DNA from: Deltaproteobacteria bacterium
GTDB lineage: Bacteria; Desulfobacterota; Syntrophobacteria; B119-G9
Reading direction: 5' to 3'
DNA: 11,069 nucleotides
Assembly (NCBI GenBank): GCA_003646715.1
Contig: QMLL01000028.1
Location: 1 to 11,069, forward strand
In this document: positions 9,001-11,069 of the stretch, piece by piece
Numbering within the stretch: position 1 is the stretch's first letter
Layout: every line of letters starts with the position of its first letter
Translations under genes and position numbers: made by a program
The notes under the pieces: model-generated
What the model was told of the DNA's origin: nothing
The model's input: only the letters and a program-made list of their open reading frames with translations
Databases searched by the model: none

Positions 9001-9377
9001 AGGGAGTTGCCCGTGAGATTCTGGACGAGTTACGAAGATGCTGTGAGGAACCCTTTTTTAAGTGGATTACCGGGAATGATTTTCAATGGAGTGCCAGTGA
9101 GCTGGGGATTGAGTCCATGGCCGAGAAAAATGTTATTACAAGCGGCGTGATTGATAGAGTTGTTTTTGACGGAAAGAAATACTGGATTGTTGATTATAAA
9201 ACTCACCAGCCAGGTACCAACGAGACGAAAGGTGACTTTATAGAAAGAATGAAGGGAAAATTTAAGCCTCAGCTTGTTGAGTACAGGCGGTTACTGGCTT
9301 CGGCCAAAGGCATTAGCGATCATCATATTCACACCGTAATATATCTCACTCACATACCTACATGGATAGAGGTTTAG
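6006..9377 (+). CDS. AddA/RecB-like UvrD-family helicase with C-terminal PD-(D/E)XK nuclease
   Basis: This is the motor and second nuclease of the predicted end-resection complex, 1123 residues. All superfamily IA helicase motifs are visible: Walker A SPAGAGKT (24-31), Ia MTFTRKAAAEM (54-64), II DEFQD (413-417), III GDPKQSIYRFRKAD (445-458), IV RTNFRS (485-490), V TVHGAKGLEFD (768-778) and VI YVAVTRAKK (846-854). The C-terminal nuclease has His966 (GIVIH), Asp1050 (SGVIDR), Asp1063-X-Lys1065 (VDYKT) and QLVEY (1089-1093), so the RecB/AddA catalytic set looks complete. Start is GTG at 6006, overlapping the previous stop by four bases, with an AGAGAGG ribosome site inside the upstream gene. With one active motor and two nucleases, the pair resembles AddAB rather than RecBCD; no RecC- or RecD-like gene is present here. 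No obvious terminator follows. Confidence 0.93.
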   Translation: MTKVPDLEERKKALDISSHFHVESPAGAGKTGLIIERILTLLSGVSNPSEILAMTFTRKAAAEMKGRILEILRAAAENEKTGDEYTDSLIEKGKKAISRYSGLRREILLSGADLQITTIHGFCLQVCTRAPLESGLEPGLVLVDEREQERLQEIAAREVINDLLSRPQNDPARSALESRLLMHNMDVKALIAEISSLLAKRDQLGDLLSVLGTGEDSDQFLEKFQENITEIIRMQLRRLEEIITESEIGKRWDDFIDYLSEHDAKCLENVPRECPSAHWKDLSHWQRLSDIFLTNAGKIRRSWGPRHGGLPAGFSKTTWKSAIMNLGDEFVEYLNEIRRYPDLEKFADEVEAVEDLILVVWAALKMYRKICRSKGVIDYVDLELGALKALGSVESVTDSLLFWDRSIKHILIDEFQDTSSTEYRIIQRLLGGWESGDGRTLFLVGDPKQSIYRFRKADVSIFYKAEKGIERDGLEPIKPVPVKLRTNFRSSSGLISWVNSLFGKTVMSRPRIEYEEVRFIDAIPACDNDGSRCIPEFALFVKQEDESGNRVRRREATYLARKVEERLAILEPGETIGVLVFTRTHLACYLEAFKEAGIPLQVKDGLKLAEIPEVAHLANLARAIVRPHDQLSWIACLRSPWLMLPVSLIKDILEAEGNTIFQKLKDFESEHENIRIFRTAMARTRSRIVRDQLSKVVRKAWTDLKGPEKVASISGLAGVNACLKFLDHLRDCEGGSPEETLVQIDFLLESLYDPQDITTADSPVFLMTVHGAKGLEFDHCFIPWMDYQLLQSGRGEKPAYLSVSLEGVPVVASRPDKRVKRENCVYDFLFEIEKRKTMAEARRLFYVAVTRAKKSLFMSGVWSGKKLPNGPLGWVLDHIGIKKLSEDVGDGEYRGTQVYINPESVKIGGVKQRRGIDRIPVPKDFFPEPVPFKIRNPSNLPYLDDHGDDLGAYDKLLSTARGIVIHKIIEQLSHGMDLPGAGYLEQLLLMQGLNNKMAKGVAREILDELRRCCEEPFFKWITGNDFQWSASELGIESMAEKNVITSGVIDRVVFDGKKYWIVDYKTHQPGTNETKGDFIERMKGKFKPQLVEYRRLLASAKGISDHHIHTVIYLTHIPTWIEV

Positions 9378-9503
9378 CTGGTGCCCACCCATTGTTTTCA
9401 AGGAATAGATTGTATAGATTCGCGATATGTGGTAGAAGAGCAAGCTTAAAAAACGAGATCGTAATCGCTACCTTCGAACTGCAAGCGCTTTAATGTAGTA
9501 CCC

Positions 9504-9532
9504 TTGATATTTTTGCCTATTGGTCTTTTAAT
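9504..9532 (+). promoter_or_regulatory. Strong sigma-70-type promoter for the cytochrome gene
   Basis: TTGATA (9504-9509) and TTTAAT (9527-9532) are each five of six matches to the consensus hexamers and are separated by exactly 17 bases. Initiation near 9539 would leave a leader of about 19 bases before the ATG at 9558, just enough for the AAGGGG ribosome site at 9545-9550. The promoter makes the cytochrome gene a separate unit from the helicase/nuclease genes. Confidence 0.65.
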
Positions 9533-9557
9533 CGTTTGACTACAAAGGGGAACAAAA

Positions 9558-10955
9558 ATGAGACGTCCGGTTTATTTCAACTGTTACGTTTTCTTCCTTT
9601 TTGTTTTCTGTCTAATCTTCCCGTCGTTGTTTGCCGAAACTATTGTCTATGGAGAAGAAAATGACGCGTGCGTGAAATGCCACACAGACGCAAAGCTGAT
9701 TGACAGATTAGTGGCCAGAAACCGAAAAAAACACGCGCCTGAGGCAGCAGGTTGAGGTGTTGCAGCGCCGGAGTTGCCGGGCAGAGATAAGTACTGGGTT
9801 GATCCTGATTTTCTGAATACTGACCACGGTGATCTGGGCTGTATGTACTGCCATAAGGGAAATAATGTTTTTGACGTGAAAAAGGCACATACGGGACTTG
9901 TCAAAGACCCGTCCGACGACAAGGCGGGTGTCTGCAAAGAATGTCATGAAGAAATAACCGATACATACTATAAATCCATCCATTACACCATCGCCGGGAT
10001 TAGAAACGTAATGCAGGCATATATCTCACCTCAACCTCTTGAAAAAAGCCCGCTTATGATTGCATTTAAGATTGACTGTAATAGCTGCCATGCCAGTTGC
10101 GGTAGCTGTCACATAAGTCGTCCCGAAGCCACAAAAGGAGGACTTATGGGTGCACATCAGTTTTTCAAAGAGCCCCCCATGGGCAAATCGTGTTTTGGGT
10201 GTCATGGTGCAAGAACATCCGGGGAATATACTGGAAAAATCGGGCACTATTCAGTGGGTGATGAAGAAGTCCCAGACATTGGAGACACGGCTGACGTCCA
10301 CTTTTATAAATACCGGATGATATGCAGTGATTGCCACGAAGGGGAAATGATGCACCAGGAGATGGAAAAGCCTGACAAGGCGAGGTTTTACAATCTCCCG
10401 TCAGTGCAGTGTGAAGATTGTCATAAAAAAGCAGCTAAGGGGAAAGATCATGTACCTATGCATAAAGCACACAAACCCGATACTCTTTCATGTGCCGTGT
10501 GTCATTCAAGTGGCGGTTACCACAACTGCTTCGAGTGTCATGTCCTGGTGGCGCAGTCGGGGAAACTTCCGGTGCCACTCGCTGAATCAAAGATCATGTT
10601 CAAAATAGGGTTAAATCCTGACCGCGGTCCGAACAATAAGTTCAAGTATGTGCTGCTCCGCCACTCACCGGTCCGACCTTTGTCATTTTCTATCCTGGGT
10701 GTCGATCTTTCACCAAACTTTGATAAGCTCCACACCTGGGCCCCGATCACTCCTCATAATATTCAAAGAAAAACCAGGCAGAATGCCGAATGCAATGCAT
10801 GCCACGGTCATCCAGAATTCTTCTTGACGGTTGAAGACGCAAAGCTAGGATCGAAAGCTGATGAGTTGTCTGTGCCCAGAGTCCCGGAACCGGTTAAAGA
10901 GGAAAAAGGGGAAACGAATAGAGTGACAATGAATAGCTTTGGAACAAAAAAATGA
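9558..10955 (+). CDS. Exported undecaheme c-type cytochrome with an in-frame TGA (candidate selenoprotein)
   Basis: This is a periplasmic or cell-surface electron-transfer protein. ATG at 9558 follows AAGGGG. Residues 1-26 form a signal peptide: MRR, a hydrophobic core, and likely cleavage after SLFA. Eleven CXXCH heme sites begin at residues 38, 95, 126, 174, 181, 212, 256, 285, 312, 324 and 412. Sites 174 and 181 are nearly back to back (CNSCHASCGSCH). There is a heme-free stretch of about 80 residues between 329 and 411, then a charged tail. Codon 66 is TGA (9753-9755) within AAG-TGA-GVAAPELPGR. The same frame then continues without interruption to TGA at 10953-10955, giving 465 residues if the internal TGA is read. 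A SECIS-like hairpin follows it, suggesting selenocysteine. Otherwise this would be a nonsense-interrupted pseudogene, since the fragment from 9774 would lack a signal peptide. Enzymatic function is not recognisable. Confidence 0.8.
9753..9755 (+). other. In-frame TGA, candidate selenocysteine codon (residue 66)
   Basis: The codon lies between Gly65 and Gly67 of the cytochrome. Sequence on both sides is in the same frame and looks coding: ten further heme motifs follow. TGA is used elsewhere as a true stop in this window (6007-6009 and 10953-10955), and Trp is written TGG, so a global code change is unlikely. Selenocysteine insertion fits best; a nonsense mutation or base-calling error cannot be excluded. 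Confidence 0.6.
9765..9782 (+). promoter_or_regulatory. Candidate bacterial SECIS hairpin
   Basis: Bases 9765-9771 (GCGCCGG) pair with 9777-9782 (CCGGGC) as six G-C pairs with a single bulged G at 9767. The apical loop is AGUUG (9772-9776). The loop G at 9773 is 18 bases after the TGA, which matches the spacing and the AG-start of the E. coli fdhF element as I remember it (loop Gs about 19-20 bases after UGA). An extra C9763-G9784 pair could form past an A-A mismatch. It would be bound by SelB. Pairing was done by eye with no energy calculation. Confidence 0.5.
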
Positions 10956-11002
10956 AGAACAATAATAAGTAGGTAGGGGGCATGTGTAAGGAGGAGGTTT
11001 GC

Positions 11003-11069
11003 ATGAATGTTCCTAAAAATAAGGGAATTTGTCTGCTGGTAAGTTGCTTTTTTATTTTTGCAGTATTGA
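11003..11069 (+). CDS. 5' end of an exported protein downstream of the cytochrome (truncated by window)
   Basis: Only 22 codons are visible. They encode MNVPKNKG followed by an uninterrupted hydrophobic stretch (ICLLVSCFFIFAVL), typical of a signal peptide or membrane anchor. The perfect ribosome site AAGGAGGAGG (10988-10997) lies five bases before the ATG at 11003. A second in-frame ATG at 10982 is possible after GGTAGGGGG, but it would place charged residues and the ribosome site inside the gene. The gap of 47 bases after the cytochrome stop and the shared strand suggest one operon, so this may be a redox partner. Its function cannot be told from this fragment. Confidence 0.65.
   Translation, partial: MNVPKNKGICLLVSCFFIFAVL

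Noticed and set aside
9483..9490. AAGCGCTT palindrome followed by T-rich bases as a terminator of the helicase gene
   Set aside because: The stem would be at most four pairs with no loop and only a short T run, so it is not a convincing rho-independent terminator.
9558..9755. Independent 65-residue monoheme secreted peptide
   Set aside because: It carries one heme motif at its end and stops in a coding-like context that continues in frame. It is better explained as the N-terminus of the larger cytochrome.
9774..10955. Separate 393-residue cytochrome gene starting at TTG 9774
   Set aside because: The TTG lies in the hairpin loop, has no ribosome site and would give a c-type cytochrome without a signal peptide, which could not receive hemes in the periplasm. 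The frame is the same as that of the upstream 65-codon piece, so one gene with a TGA is the better reading.
10982..11069. Earlier ATG at 10982 as the start of the last gene
   Set aside because: It would put the perfect AAGGAGGAGG ribosome site inside the coding region and add acidic residues before the signal peptide; ATG at 11003 fits better.

Overview
The window looks like chromosomal DNA from an anaerobic, respiring Gram-negative bacterium, most likely one of the former Deltaproteobacteria (Desulfobacterota; sulfate-reducing or syntrophic lineages). The evidence is an exported multiheme c-type cytochrome, a proteobacterial-style AddAB-like helicase/nuclease pair, a soluble chemoreceptor and slightly AT-rich base composition by eye. 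No 16S rRNA or other phylogenetic marker is present, so this assignment is inference.

Left part, minus strand (1-2247): an Hsp70-like gene is followed 41 bases later by a soluble methyl-accepting chemotaxis protein that runs off the left edge. The Hsp70 is short (508 aa). It keeps the ATPase fold and a beta-type substrate domain but has no helical lid, and several nucleotide-site positions are altered. The chemoreceptor has no membrane segment and no N-terminal sensor domain.

Middle, plus strand (2493-9377): after a divergent promoter region comes a BEM46-type alpha/beta hydrolase. It is followed by two large genes joined by a 4-base overlap. The first encodes an 890-aa AddB-like protein with a degenerate helicase part and a C-terminal PD-(D/E)XK nuclease whose four cysteines fit a 4Fe-4S site. 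The second encodes an 1123-aa UvrD/AddA-like helicase with its own C-terminal nuclease. Together they should form a dual-nuclease, single-motor machine for processing double-strand breaks.

Right part, plus strand (9378-11069): a good sigma-70-type promoter (9504-9532) precedes an exported cytochrome gene with eleven CXXCH heme motifs. The reading frame contains one in-frame TGA at 9753-9755, codon 66. The same frame continues intact for another 399 codons, and ten of the eleven heme motifs lie after the TGA. A compact GC-rich hairpin with loop AGUUG starts 9 bases after the TGA and puts a loop G 18 bases after it, which is close to the geometry of a bacterial SECIS element. The best reading is a candidate selenocysteine-containing multiheme cytochrome; a nonsense mutation or sequencing error is the alternative. 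The start of a further exported protein follows at 11003, so the cytochrome probably belongs to an operon. This selenocysteine candidate is the most interesting item in the window.

I saw no tRNA, rRNA, CRISPR array, insertion sequence or convincing rho-independent terminator. The gap from 9378 to 9503 shows only an 8-base palindrome (AAGCGCTT, 9483-9490).
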